Below are positions 25,798 to 35,059 of a DNA stretch of 64,000 nucleotides, piece by piece (position 1 is the first letter of the stretch; every line of letters begins with the position of its first letter). The DNA comes from Bradyrhizobium hereditatis (GTDB lineage: Bacteria; Pseudomonadota; Alphaproteobacteria; Rhizobiales; Xanthobacteraceae). A model generated the notes under the pieces. That model saw only the letters and a list, made by a program, of their open reading frames with translations, searched no databases and had not been told where the DNA came from. Both the position numbers and the translations under genes were made by a program. The stretch is from NCBI RefSeq assembly GCF_020329435.1, contig NZ_JAGKJK010000014.1, forward strand, positions 62,001 to 126,000. Reading direction: 5' to 3'.

Positions 25798-27456
25798 CTA
25801 CGCGGCTGCCATGTCCATCCGTCGGCAGAAGCAGGATGCCTTGATCGGAATCTCCGCCCGCGCCTGCGCCAGTTCGAGCCGCTGCCTGATCAAGGCCGCC
25901 TCGACCTTTTCTCCGCGGCGGACCAGGCATTCGTGCAGCCCGTGCAGCGACCAGAGATTATCGGGATGCTGGCAGGCGCGGCTCAGCTTGCCGTCGAGGC
26001 CGAGATCGGAGCGGTATACCGCCTCGGCTTCCTCGATCCGTCCCTGCTCGAGGAGAAGCGCGCCGAGCGCGTGCCGGGTCGGCTGCATCCATCCCCATGG
26101 CTCGTCATAGGGAAGGCCGTCGCTGAGTTCGACCGAGTTGCGCAGGTGCGCGAAGGCTGTGTCATAGTTGCCCTTGCGATACTCCAGTTCGCCATTCAGC
26201 ATCGCTTCGGCGACGCGCAGGAGTTCGACGATCTTGTTGTTGTGGACGCGACGGCTCTCGGGCACGCGGGCCTTCGCCGCCATGAACGACGCCTTCTCCG
26301 CTTCGGCCTCGGCGACATTGCCGAGCGCTGAATGGGCGACCGCCTTGGCGTAGTGGATCATGGCGACGTTCGAGCAATAGAGGTCGCGATCTCCAGGCAA
26401 CTCCTGCGCGATGATCTCGCGCCATTTGCCGAAGCGCACCAGCACGTGCTGCTTCATCGTCAGGTAGCCTTCGAGAAAATCCGCCATCGGCGGCGATTGA
26501 ATACGCAACACCGCCTCGGGGATCGTCGCGATCAGTTCCTCCGCGGCCGCGATGGCGGGCGTGTACTGGCCCAGAAACATTGCGCCGTAGATTGCGAAGT
26601 GGAAGTTGTGAATGACGTAGACCAGGTAGACGCCCGGATCGTCCGAATAGGCGAGGAATCTGCGGTCGGTCGCCAGCGCCTTCTGATTGTAGACAAGGAC
26701 GTCCCGATAGTGCCCGCACAGCACATCGAGATGCGTCGGCATGTGGATGAGGTGGCCTGAGTCCGGGACGATCTCGCGCAGCCGATCGCCGGCCCGCAAT
26801 GCTCGCTGCGGAAACGGCGACATCTCCATCAGGTGGACATAGAGATGCAGCAGGCCCGGGTGATCCCATGCGGCGGGAATCCGGTCGAGCGCATATTCAA
26901 GCACCGCCCTGCATTCCTCAGTGCCCGCGCCCTCGGCAGGCTTACCGGAAGGCAGGTCCCACATCTGCCAGGGCGTTTCGTTCATGAGCGACTCGGCAAA
27001 CACCGCCCGAACTTCGAGATCGTCGGGAAACGCGGCGAAGATCTTGCGCATTTCGACGGTGTAGGCCTTGTCCCAGGGCGACATGTCCTCGATCGCTTCG
27101 CGTTGGGGATAGCGCGCAGTGAGGGCCTGGATCATTGCCTGCTCGACCGGGCTTGCCTTTCCGGCATGCGCAAGGGCTGCCTGCATGGCGTCGTAAGATG
27201 CCGAGAGTGCCATCTGCCGTCCCAGCGCATCGTAGCGAACCCAGGGCAGATTGTAGTTGGGGCCCGAGGCATAGCTGATGCCCCAATGCGCCATGGCGCA
27301 TTCCGGATCGTGGCTCAGCGCCTTCTGAAAGCATTTGATGGCTTCGCTATGGTTGAAACCGAACAGCCAGTTGAGGCCGCGGTCGAACCAAAGCTGCGTA
27401 TCCTGCGACGACGTGGTGATTTTGCGGCTGTACGGCCCGAGATCGAAATAGCTCAT
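25798..27456 (-). CDS. TPR-repeat protein of unknown function
   Basis: The product is a 552-residue soluble protein built of helical TPR-like repeats, for example SEAIKCFQKALSHDPECAMAHW (about 37-58) and repeats near 415-520. The conserved block LIHMPTHLDVLCGHY (236-250) and HLYVHLMEMS (204-213) mark a family found in many proteobacteria whose role is not known. No signal peptide is seen. The ATG at 27456 is chosen because it opens the conserved part and has GGAG about 8 bases upstream; further upstream starts are possible. It is transcribed towards the molybdopterin enzyme gene and is probably unrelated. Confidence 0.8.
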   Translation of the reverse strand: MSYFDLGPYSRKITTSSQDTQLWFDRGLNWLFGFNHSEAIKCFQKALSHDPECAMAHWGISYASGPNYNLPWVRYDALGRQMALSASYDAMQAALAHAGKASPVEQAMIQALTARYPQREAIEDMSPWDKAYTVEMRKIFAAFPDDLEVRAVFAESLMNETPWQMWDLPSGKPAEGAGTEECRAVLEYALDRIPAAWDHPGLLHLYVHLMEMSPFPQRALRAGDRLREIVPDSGHLIHMPTHLDVLCGHYRDVLVYNQKALATDRRFLAYSDDPGVYLVYVIHNFHFAIYGAMFLGQYTPAIAAAEELIATIPEAVLRIQSPPMADFLEGYLTMKQHVLVRFGKWREIIAQELPGDRDLYCSNVAMIHYAKAVAHSALGNVAEAEAEKASFMAAKARVPESRRVHNNKIVELLRVAEAMLNGELEYRKGNYDTAFAHLRNSVELSDGLPYDEPWGWMQPTRHALGALLLEQGRIEEAEAVYRSDLGLDGKLSRACQHPDNLWSLHGLHECLVRRGEKVEAALIRQRLELAQARAEIPIKASCFCRRMDMAAA

Positions 27457-27587
27457 GCCCCTCATCTCCATTATCGTTTTTCGTTTCTGGACTACGTGCG
27501 TGCGGCGCCGGGCAGGTACCTTATCACAAGGCTGCGGCACTTGAGGCCGCAAACTGCCGCAGGCGATTGTCATGGCCGCAATGGAAT

Positions 27588-28778
27588 CTACGGCTTCTGC
27601 GCTATTTTCCGCTGAAATGCTGATAGCACTGCGCCCAGCGCCAGCATTGCGGCCGAGACGTTGAGTGCGAACGACAGGCTATCCACCGCGTCCGTGATCG
27701 CGCCGACCACGATCGGTCCCAGCGTCTGACCGATGCCGAATGATATTGTCATCGCTGCAATCGCGGCTGGCCAAGCCTGCGGCGGATAATTGAAACGCAC
27801 GAAGGCGGTGGTAGAGCCGACCACGGCGAAGAAGGCGACGCCGAACACCAGGGCAGATATCGCGAGCAGCCACACGGACTGCCCGAAGATCGGCAGCGCA
27901 GCGCCGATCGCGTTGACGCCGAGAATGATCATGGTGGCGAGGCCGCCACGGTCGAGCGCGAGCACGCGCCGCCAGACCCACGCTGTTGCAAAAGCGCTGA
28001 TGCCGATCAGGCTCCAGAACGCGCTTTGCGCCGCGGCGCCGCCGCCGGCATCGCGGACATAGGCGATCATGAAGGTCATGTAGGCGATGTAGCCGGCACC
28101 GAACAGGAAATAGCCGGCGAGATAGATCACGACCGGCGCGATGGCGAACTTCGCTGATGTCGCCGCTGCGGTCGCCACGCCGTCATGGAGCGGCGCGAGC
28201 AACACCGGAATCGTCATGACAACCGCGAGCCCCGTCATCGCCCACCAGACGATCCACCACGATCCTGGTCCAAAACCCTGCAGCACGAACGGCGCCACCA
28301 ATCCTGATGCGAGGATACCGATGCCGGGACCGGCATAGAACAGGCTGAGCAGGAAGTTCGCGCGTTCAGGCCGCGACTGCGCAATGGTTGCAGCCAGCGT
28401 TCCACCGCCGATGAAACCGGCTGCGGCTCCGACGCCGGCCAGAAGTCGCGCGAAGCTCAGAATGTAGAAATTGCCTGACACGGCACACAGTGCCAGCGAG
28501 AGCACGCAGGCTAGCGTGCCCCACCGTACCGATGCCACCATGCCGAATCTCCGGATCATGCGCGAGGCAAGGAGAGCACCCGCGAGATAACCGGCCGCGT
28601 TGACCGTGTTCATGAAACCGGCCGCGGAATAGGACCACAGAAGCGTGTCGCGCATATCCGGCAGCACCAGCGCATAGGCGAAGCGGCCGATGCCGAGGCC
28701 GACGGTCGGCGCCAGCGACAGGATGAGGATCAGTCGCGCAGGATGGACGTATGTCTGGTGAATGTCTGGGGATCGCAC
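27588..28778 (-). CDS. MFS transporter, YbfB/YjiJ family
   Basis: The product is a 396-residue permease with about 12 helices. The N-terminal GLGIGRFAYALVLPDM (about 28-43) is the signature of the YbfB/YjiJ group. The start is GTG at 28778, supported by GGAG 6 bases upstream. The substrate is unknown. It follows the EamA gene by 87 bp on the same strand, a gap that contains a CACCTG / CAGGTG hairpin (about 28811-28830). Confidence 0.87.
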   Translation of the reverse strand: MRSPDIHQTYVHPARLILILSLAPTVGLGIGRFAYALVLPDMRDTLLWSYSAAGFMNTVNAAGYLAGALLASRMIRRFGMVASVRWGTLACVLSLALCAVSGNFYILSFARLLAGVGAAAGFIGGGTLAATIAQSRPERANFLLSLFYAGPGIGILASGLVAPFVLQGFGPGSWWIVWWAMTGLAVVMTIPVLLAPLHDGVATAAATSAKFAIAPVVIYLAGYFLFGAGYIAYMTFMIAYVRDAGGGAAAQSAFWSLIGISAFATAWVWRRVLALDRGGLATMIILGVNAIGAALPIFGQSVWLLAISALVFGVAFFAVVGSTTAFVRFNYPPQAWPAAIAAMTISFGIGQTLGPIVVGAITDAVDSLSFALNVSAAMLALGAVLSAFQRKIAQKP

Positions 28779-28865
28779 TTAAAGCTCCGGCGGGCCGCTA
28801 TCTTGACAGGCACACCTGCGCTTGCACAGGTGCGGCCGCTGCAACGGTGTCTTGCCAATCCTGCA

Positions 28866-29729
28866 TCAGCCGATCAGCACCAGCACGACGCCGAGCACGG
28901 TCAGCGCGGTGCCCGCCACAATGCGGGCGGTGATTGCGATGTGCCTGAGCATGACAGCGCTCAGCGCCACCGTGACCAGCGGATAGATCGCAGCCAGCGG
29001 TGCCACTAGCGTGATCGGACCGTTGCGGACCGCGGCGAACAGCGTGAGCGCGCTCAAGCCGTTGCTGATCCCGGTCATGGCGAACCAGAACAGGCCGGCG
29101 CGCGGCGCTTGCACGATGAAACTGCCTTTGCGGAAGCGCTGTACCGTCAGCAGCACCAGCGACGACGTGACGTAGCCGATCAGGCACGCCCAGAGCGGGC
29201 TGGGCCAGACCGCAAGCCCGAGCTTGACGACAGGGGGCACCACGCCGCGGATCAGCGCGCTGCAGAGCGGCAGTAACAGCGCCCAACTCCGCCAGTGGCC
29301 GAGGTCGCGCGGACGGGTCACCGTGATGATCGCAGCACCGGCGACGGCGACAACGACGCCGAGAAGTTGCGGCGGATGCAGTGGCTCGTGCAGCAGGATC
29401 ACCGCCGTGGCCACCGCAAATAGCGGTGCGAGGTTGCCGAGCGTGGAGGTGATGACAGGCCCGAGCGCCCGGTTCGAGGCAAAGGTGAGCAGCGTCAGGG
29501 AGGCCGGAAAGAACAGGCCGATGGTGATAAAAATCGGAAGGCCGGACCAAACCACGGGCTCGCCCTGCAGGATCAGCGGCGATAGCAGCAGGAACAGGAG
29601 CGTGAAGGAGGGGACGCTGATCGCGGCCCCCGAGAGCGGTTCGACGGTCCGCAGGCCCAGTTGCGCCAGAACCACCCCGGCACCCAGGAATCCTGCTGAA
29701 GCAAAGGCGTAGATGATGGCTAATGTCAT
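28866..29729 (-). CDS. EamA/DMT-superfamily transporter
   Basis: The product is a 287-residue protein with ten predicted helices from two EamA repeats. The first runs to about residue 137 (VVVAVAGAAIITVTRP) and the second ends TALTVLGVVLVLIG. Such permeases export amino acids or other metabolites. The substrate is unknown. It is divergent from leuB, with a repeat element in the gap. Confidence 0.85.
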   Translation of the reverse strand: MTLAIIYAFASAGFLGAGVVLAQLGLRTVEPLSGAAISVPSFTLLFLLLSPLILQGEPVVWSGLPIFITIGLFFPASLTLLTFASNRALGPVITSTLGNLAPLFAVATAVILLHEPLHPPQLLGVVVAVAGAAIITVTRPRDLGHWRSWALLLPLCSALIRGVVPPVVKLGLAVWPSPLWACLIGYVTSSLVLLTVQRFRKGSFIVQAPRAGLFWFAMTGISNGLSALTLFAAVRNGPITLVAPLAAIYPLVTVALSAVMLRHIAITARIVAGTALTVLGVVLVLIG

Positions 29730-29854
29730 GAGGTCCGTCTTGGTGCCTTCTTGAGGGGGCTGCGGGTTGCTCGTTCCCTGCCTTTTTGGCTTGTCTGCGA
29801 TGCCTTGCCAATCCGCTTCGGGGGCTTTAGCACTCCGGCCGAATTTCTTCGTTT

Positions 29855-29942
29855 GTCATGCCCGGGCTTGACCCGGGCATCCATCCAACTTCAGAAGGTT
29901 TTGCGAAGCGGGATGGATTGCCGGGTCAAGCCCGGCAATGAC
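29855..29942. repeat. Palindromic element, GCCCGGGC family (copy B1)
   Basis: The ends are GTCAT and ATGAC. The left hairpin is GCCCGGGCTTGACCCGGGC, the inner stem is ATCCATCC with GGATGGAT, and the right hairpin is TGCCGGGTCAAGCCCGGCA. It sits just before leuB, ending 28 bp before the start codon, so it could affect the leuB leader. Confidence 0.88.
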
Positions 29943-29970
29943 GACAGTGGCAATCCAGAGGTAAACGACC

Positions 29971-31083
29971 ATGGCGATCCATAAACTGCTGCTTCTCCCC
30001 GGCGACGGTATCGGCCCCGAAGTGATGACCGAGGTGCAGCGCCTGATCGACTGGCTGAACAAGCAGGGGATTGCGTCATTCGAGACCGAGCAGGGGCTGG
30101 TCGGTGGCGCCGCCTATGATGCGCACAAGGTCTCGATCTCGGAAGCCGACATGGACAAGGCCAAGGCGGCCGATGCCGTGATCTTCGGCGCCGTCGGCGG
30201 GCCCAAGTGGGACAGCGTACCCTATGAGGTGCGTCCCGAGGCGGGCCTCTTGCGGCTGCGCAAGGATCTCGGCCTGTTCGCCAATCTGCGGCCTGCCGTG
30301 TGCTATCCGGCGCTGGCGGATGCGTCGAGCCTGAAGCGCGAGGCAGTCGAAGGCCTCGACATCATGATCGTGCGCGAATTGACCGGCGGCGTCTATTTCG
30401 GCGAGCCGAAAACGATCACCGATCTCGGCAATGGCCAGAAGCGCGCCATCGACACGCAGGTTTACGACACCTACGAGATCGAGCGCATCGGCCGTGTCGC
30501 CTTCGATCTGGCGCGCAAGCGCCGCAACAAGGTGACCTCGATGGAAAAGCGCAACGTCATGAAGTCGGGCGTGCTCTGGAACGAGGTGATGACCCAAGTC
30601 CATGCGCGCGAATACAAGGACGTGACGCTTGAGCATCAGCTCGCAGATTCCGGCGGCATGATGCTGGTGAAGGCGCCGAAGCAATTCGACGTCATCGTCA
30701 CCGATAACCTGTTCGGCGACATGCTGTCCGATATCGCCGCGATGCTGACCGGCTCGCTCGGCATGCTGCCCTCGGCTTCGCTCGGCGAGATCGACGCCAA
30801 GACCAAAAAGCGCCGCTCGCTGTTCGAACCGGTGCACGGCTCGGCGCCCGACATCGCCGGCAAGGGCCTCGCCAATCCGATCGCGATGATCTCCTCGTTC
30901 GGAATGGCGCTGCGCTATTCCTTCGACATGGGCGATCTCGCCGACAAGGTCGATGCGGCAATCGCAGCGGTGCTCGCCAGCGGTCTTCGTACCGCCGACA
31001 TCAAGTCCGAGGGCACGACATCGGCCAGCACCACGCAGATGGGCGAGGCGATCATCAAGGAGCTGCAGAAGCTGCACGCCTGA
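29971..31083 (+). CDS. leuB: 3-isopropylmalate dehydrogenase
   Basis: LeuB oxidises and decarboxylates 3-isopropylmalate with NAD, the third step of leucine synthesis. It has 370 residues. The motifs LLLPGDGIGPEV, RELTGGVYFGEPK, the Lys/Asp metal-substrate region (DNLFGDMLSD) and EPVHGSAPDIAGKG are intact. AGAGG lies about 9 bases before the ATG. leuD and leuC are in the same window but 7 and 11 kb away on the opposite strand. Confidence 0.97.
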   Translation: MAIHKLLLLPGDGIGPEVMTEVQRLIDWLNKQGIASFETEQGLVGGAAYDAHKVSISEADMDKAKAADAVIFGAVGGPKWDSVPYEVRPEAGLLRLRKDLGLFANLRPAVCYPALADASSLKREAVEGLDIMIVRELTGGVYFGEPKTITDLGNGQKRAIDTQVYDTYEIERIGRVAFDLARKRRNKVTSMEKRNVMKSGVLWNEVMTQVHAREYKDVTLEHQLADSGGMMLVKAPKQFDVIVTDNLFGDMLSDIAAMLTGSLGMLPSASLGEIDAKTKKRRSLFEPVHGSAPDIAGKGLANPIAMISSFGMALRYSFDMGDLADKVDAAIAAVLASGLRTADIKSEGTTSASTTQMGEAIIKELQKLHA

Positions 31084-31132
31084 CGGGAGGCGGCGATAGC
31101 CGCGTCTCTCACAGCAGCATCGGAACCCTTTC

Positions 31133-31771
31133 ATGGACGCATCGCATCGGCCGAAGATCGCGGAAACCGTCATCCACGAAACGGTGCGGCTGCGTGAGGC
31201 GAAGATCGGCCGGCGTTGCGAGGTGTTGTGCAACACCCGCATCGAATATGCTTCGCTCGGCGACTATTCCTATCTCGGGGAGAATTGCGACGTCGCCGAT
31301 GCCGCGATCGGGAAGTTCACGGCGATCGCCAATTCGGTCCGGATCGGCGCGCCGAACCATCCCATGGGCCGCCCGTCCCAGCACCGCTTCACCTATTGCC
31401 CGGAATATTATGAGGCGACGGCAACGCGCGACCGCGATTTCTTTGCGGAGCGTCGAAGCGACCGGGTAACGATCGGCAACGATTGCTGGATCGGCCATGC
31501 CGCTATCATCCTCCCGGGCGTGACCGTCGGCGATGGTGCCGTCATTGCCGCAGGCGCAGTCGTCAGCCGCAACGCGCCACCCTACACGATCCTTGGCGGC
31601 GTCCCTGCGCGCCCCATTAGAAAGCGTTTTCCCGATGCGATCGCCGAAAGCCTGCGCCGCATCGCCTGGTGGGATTGGCCGGATGAAATCATCTTCGAGC
31701 GCCTGAGCGATTTTCGCTCCGAAGCGATCGAACAGTTTTGCCAGCGCTACGATCCGGCGTTCGCTGGCTGA
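31133..31771 (+). CDS. Left-handed beta-helix acyltransferase of the phosphonate-associated hexapeptide family
   Basis: The product is a 212-residue hexapeptide-repeat transferase. The block NHPMGRPSQHRFTYCPEYYE (75-94), then ERRSDRVTIGNDCWIGHAAI, and the end WWDWPDEII...LSDFR closely fit the family I know as TIGR03308 (phn_thr-fam), usually found in phosphonate utilisation clusters. H76 is the probable acetyl-transfer base. No phn gene is in the window; it follows leuB by 49 bp and may be read through from it. A terminator follows. The family match is confident; the role here is not. Confidence 0.82.
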   Translation: MDASHRPKIAETVIHETVRLREAKIGRRCEVLCNTRIEYASLGDYSYLGENCDVADAAIGKFTAIANSVRIGAPNHPMGRPSQHRFTYCPEYYEATATRDRDFFAERRSDRVTIGNDCWIGHAAIILPGVTVGDGAVIAAGAVVSRNAPPYTILGGVPARPIRKRFPDAIAESLRRIAWWDWPDEIIFERLSDFRSEAIEQFCQRYDPAFAG

Positions 31772-31779
31772 CGTCATAA

Positions 31780-31807
31780 AAAATGCCCGGTCTCGACCGG
31801 GCATTTT
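31780..31807. terminator. Intrinsic terminator, bidirectional
   Basis: AAATGCCCGG and CCGGGCATTT form a 10-bp stem around a short loop, flanked by A and T runs. It lies between the hexapeptide transferase gene and a convergent hypothetical gene. Confidence 0.9.
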
Positions 31808-31826
31808 CGTCAGATGGCTGCCACTC

Positions 31827-32201
31827 TCAATACAGCGGAAACCGCGTCGGATAGCCACCCATGTCGGACGGCGGGTTGAGCGGCTGACGGTCGATCGGAC
31901 GGTTCAAGTTCTCACGTCCAAACGACGGGTAGCCAAGTTCCGGCGGGAACGCGTAGTCCTGGAACTTGCGGTCGCCCGGCAGCACTTCGGTGCCCGCATC
32001 GAGCCATGAGCGCGTGGTGACGTAGACGCGGGTGCGCGGACCCTGCTGGTACACCCGGTTCGGACCGCTCGGCCCGTAATAAGGGCGGCCATCGCGGTCA
32101 TATTGCTGCCTGGTCTGGGCACTGGCGGCGGTCGCGCTGACGAGGGTGGCGGCGGCAAGCAATATCGCGAGCTTGCTCGCAGCAGGGAATTTTGGGGTCA
32201 T
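31827..32201 (-). CDS. Small secreted hypothetical protein
   Basis: The product has 124 residues. A signal peptide covers about 1-28 (ends ATAASA before QTRQQ). The mature part is rich in Tyr, Pro, Arg and Gly: YDRDGRPYYGPSGPNRVYQQ and YPSFGRENLNRPIDRQPLNP. No domain was recognised. The ATG at 32201 has GAGG 5 bases upstream. The following 220 bp gap to the next gene shows no clear element. Confidence 0.72.
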   Translation of the reverse strand: MTPKFPAASKLAILLAAATLVSATAASAQTRQQYDRDGRPYYGPSGPNRVYQQGPRTRVYVTTRSWLDAGTEVLPGDRKFQDYAFPPELGYPSFGRENLNRPIDRQPLNPPSDMGGYPTRFPLY

Positions 32202-32424
32202 TGCATCCTCGTCATTAGCTACCCCCGGAGGGGCCTGGCGGATCGCCAAATCTGTCTGCCGGCATTGTAGTCACGGTGGGAGCGTCGTCGCTAGGTCAAT
32301 TGCGCCACACCGCGCCGGAATAATGCGGTGCGAAGCGAGAAAGTTTCATGAAAACCAGTGTCTTGGCCGCTTATTGCCACAATCGTGAGTGGGCAGCCGA
32401 AAACCAGTGGTCGCGAGCGACGGA

Positions 32425-33225
32425 TTAAAGAGCGCCGCGCAGCCGCGGGTTATCGGCGCGCGTCACCCAATCGGCCGATAGCGGCGGCGCGCCTGATACG
32501 CAATCGCTGCGCCGAAGCTCGGTGCGGGCGAACAGTTCGGCGAGTTTGGTATCATTGCCGGCCGTGAGCAGCATCAGCCGGTTCAGCATGCATCCGATCT
32601 CGGCGCGGCGGGCCGGCACGTCCTCGCCCAGGCAGGACCAGCCGGAGAGACGGAATTTCGGCTCGTCAACGTGCTTGAAAAACCGAAGGCAGGCGTGGGC
32701 CGCCTCCGAGCCGCCGATCCGGCGAAACAGGGTCACGGCGCCGAACTTGCTGTCGATGACTCCGGCCGCCTCCAGTTCGCGAACCCCAGCCGGGTCCAGC
32801 CTGGCGGCAAGGTAGCCAGCGGCCGAGCCGACCTGATCGAATTCATCGCCGGGGCGGTAGATTTCGAGCTCGGCGACCGGCGCGCCGCCGGTGCCGCTCC
32901 AGCGGAACACGTCCTTGCGGCCGCCCTCCGGGTGCCGAAGAGCTTCGTAAGTCTCTGTCTTGTCTGGGAAAATAAACTGGCTTACGGCGAACGCCGGCGC
33001 CGTGCGCCCGGCCGGGCTCCAGGCTTTGGGCGGCGGCTCCATCGCCGTGATGTCAGGCAAATGCTGCCATAGCGCGATACCGCAAATGGCCATCAGCGCC
33101 AGCGCCATCAGGTAAGCGCAGAGCCGGGCCAGCGTGGCGCAGACCTCGTCGACGAAGCTTACAAGCGCCGGGTGAATTCTCGCCCTATATTGGAAATTGG
33201 CCGTTCTGGCCGGAAACGAATGCAT
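32425..33225 (-). CDS. Hypothetical protein with one membrane helix
   Basis: The product has 266 residues: a cytoplasmic N-terminus, one hydrophobic helix (about 35-55, AYLMALALMAICGIALW) and a presumably periplasmic domain with six or so Cys/Trp-containing segments (ACLRFF, SGWSCLGED). No family was recognised. The start is uncertain between the ATG at 33225 and a GTG at 33249. It is divergent from asd. Conservation in related genomes would be expected but was not checked. Confidence 0.65.
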   Translation of the reverse strand: MHSFPARTANFQYRARIHPALVSFVDEVCATLARLCAYLMALALMAICGIALWQHLPDITAMEPPPKAWSPAGRTAPAFAVSQFIFPDKTETYEALRHPEGGRKDVFRWSGTGGAPVAELEIYRPGDEFDQVGSAAGYLAARLDPAGVRELEAAGVIDSKFGAVTLFRRIGGSEAAHACLRFFKHVDEPKFRLSGWSCLGEDVPARRAEIGCMLNRLMLLTAGNDTKLAELFARTELRRSDCVSGAPPLSADWVTRADNPRLRGAL

Positions 33226-33342
33226 CAAACGCCCAAACGCAACCGTCACACGTTGTCATATCGGCGTTTCTCGCATAGAAGCGCTGCCTTCTCCCTTTCC
33301 GCTTGAAGCGGCAGGGCGGCATTTTTCCTCGGAGAGTGAACG

Positions 33343-34377
33343 ATGGGTTACAAAGTCGCTGTCGTCGGTGCGACCGGCAATGTCGGGCGCGAAATGCTCA
33401 ACATTCTCGACGAGCGCAAATTCCCCGCCGACGAGGTTGTGGTATTGGCCTCGCGCCGCAGCGTCGGCGTCGAGGTGTCCTATGGCGATCGTACCCTTAA
33501 GATCAAAGCGCTTGAGCACTACGATTTCTCCGACATCGACATCTGCCTGATGTCGGCTGGCGGCGCGGTGTCGAAGGAATGGTCGCCGAAGATCGGCGCC
33601 GCGGGCGCGGTCGTGATCGACAATTCGTCAGCCTGGCGCATGGATCCGGACGTGCCGCTGATCGTTCCGGAGGTGAATGCGGACGCGGCGAAGGATTTCT
33701 CGAAGAAGAACATCATCGCCAATCCGAACTGCTCGACCGCGCAGCTCGTGGTGGCGCTGAAGCCGCTGCACGACAAGGCCACCATCAAGCGCGTCGTGGT
33801 CGCGACCTACCAGTCGGTGTCGGGCGCCGGCAAGGACGCGATGGACGAACTGTTCTCGCAGACCAAGGCCGTCTACACCAATGACGAGCTGGTCAACAAG
33901 AAATTCCCCAAGCGCATTGCTTTCAACGTGATCCCCCACATCGACGTCTTCATGGAGGACGGCTACACCAAGGAAGAATGGAAGATGATGGCGGAAACCA
34001 AGAAGATTCTTGATCCCAAGATCAAGCTCTCCGCCACCTGCGTGCGCGTGCCGGTGTTCGTCGGCCATTCGGAGGCCGTCAACATCGAATTCGAGAATCC
34101 GATCACCGCCGATGAAGCCCGCAACATCCTGCGCAACGCGCCGGGCTGCCTCGTCATCGACAAGCAGGAGCCGGGCGGCTACGTCACGCCCTATGAATCG
34201 GCCGGCGAAGACGCGACTTATATCAGCCGCATCCGCGAGGACGCCACCGTGGAGAACGGGCTCGCGCTGTGGTGCGTCTCCGACAATTTGCGCAAGGGCG
34301 CTGCGCTGAACGCGGTGCAGATCGCCGAATGCCTGATCAACCGCAAGCTGATCAGCGCGAAGAAGAAGGCGGCATAG
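33343..34377 (+). CDS. asd: Aspartate-semialdehyde dehydrogenase
   Basis: Asd reduces aspartyl phosphate to aspartate semialdehyde with NADPH, feeding lysine/diaminopimelate, threonine and methionine synthesis. It has 344 residues. The NADP motif VVGATGNVGREML (7-19) and the catalytic Cys C130 in NPNCSTAQ are present; CVRVPVFVGHSEAV carries the substrate and catalytic His region. GGAGAG precedes the ATG. dapF, which acts later in diaminopimelate synthesis, lies at 50.4 kb. Confidence 0.96.
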   Translation: MGYKVAVVGATGNVGREMLNILDERKFPADEVVVLASRRSVGVEVSYGDRTLKIKALEHYDFSDIDICLMSAGGAVSKEWSPKIGAAGAVVIDNSSAWRMDPDVPLIVPEVNADAAKDFSKKNIIANPNCSTAQLVVALKPLHDKATIKRVVVATYQSVSGAGKDAMDELFSQTKAVYTNDELVNKKFPKRIAFNVIPHIDVFMEDGYTKEEWKMMAETKKILDPKIKLSATCVRVPVFVGHSEAVNIEFENPITADEARNILRNAPGCLVIDKQEPGGYVTPYESAGEDATYISRIREDATVENGLALWCVSDNLRKGAALNAVQIAECLINRKLISAKKKAA

Positions 34378-34385
34378 GGCGAATT

Positions 34386-34479
34386 CGTAGGGTGGGCAAA
34401 GGCGCATTTGCGCCGTGCCCACCAATCCTGTCACATCATCGGGATAAGGTGGGCACGCGTCGCTTTGCCCACCCTGCAC
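34386..34479. repeat. Palindromic element with GTAGGGTGGGC arms
   Basis: The left arm GTAGGGTGGGCAAAGGCGCA and the right arm GCTTTGCCCACCCTGCAC are nearly complementary. Inner GTGCCCACC / GGTGGGCAC pairing completes a long stem. It lies between asd and the UPF0114 gene and is related to the element at 2331-2411. Confidence 0.8.
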
Positions 34480-34507
34480 GACCGGAGATCTAAGGAGCCG
34501 GATTGCA

Positions 34508-35049
34508 ATGACCGAACAGTCGGCTCCCGATCGCTCAGCTTCGAAGGTGAAACGCGCTGAGCGAGGCTTCGAAGGCCTCATCTTCAACAGCCGCTGGCTG
34601 ATGGCGCCGTTCTATTTCGGCCTGGTCGTCAGCCTTGCCGTGCTGCTCTACAAGTTCGTCGTGCTGCTGGCCGAGTTCGTCCTGCATGTGCCCTACGCCA
34701 AAGAGGCTGACATCATCCTCGGCGTGCTCAGCCTGATCGACGTCTGCCTCACCGGCAATCTGATCCTGATCGTGGTGTTTTCGGGCTACGAGAACTTCGT
34801 CTCGCGGATCGATCCCGCCGGTCATCCGGACTGGCCGGAATGGATGACCAAAGTCGATTTCGGCGGCCTCAAGCAGAAGCTGCTGTCCTCGATCGTCGCG
34901 ATTTCGGCGATCCAGGTGCTAAGGCTTTCATGAACATCGACGTCGCGTTTGACGCCCAGAAGATGGGCTGGCTGGTCGGCATTCACCTGGTATTCGTACT
35001 CTCGACCCTGCTGCTCGCGCTGTCGGATCGCTGGAGCGGCGGCCACTAA
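34508..35049 (+). pseudogene. UPF0114 (YqhA-like) membrane protein, frameshifted
   Basis: The first 141 codons encode a YqhA-family inner-membrane protein: SRWLMAPFYFGLVVSLAVLL, LSLIDVCLTGNL, FSGYENFVSRID, SSIVAISAIQVL. The frame then runs into LRLS and a stop at 34931. The missing family C-terminus (FMNIDVAF, then GWLVGIHLVFVLSTLLLALSDR) is encoded next in another frame and ends at 35049. One extra base near 34921-34924 (CTAAGG) would restore IQVLKAFMN. So this is a 1-base deletion or a base-calling error. Function of the family is unknown. It is labelled a pseudogene on present sequence. Confidence 0.85.
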
Positions 35050-35059
35050 GCCTGCCTCG

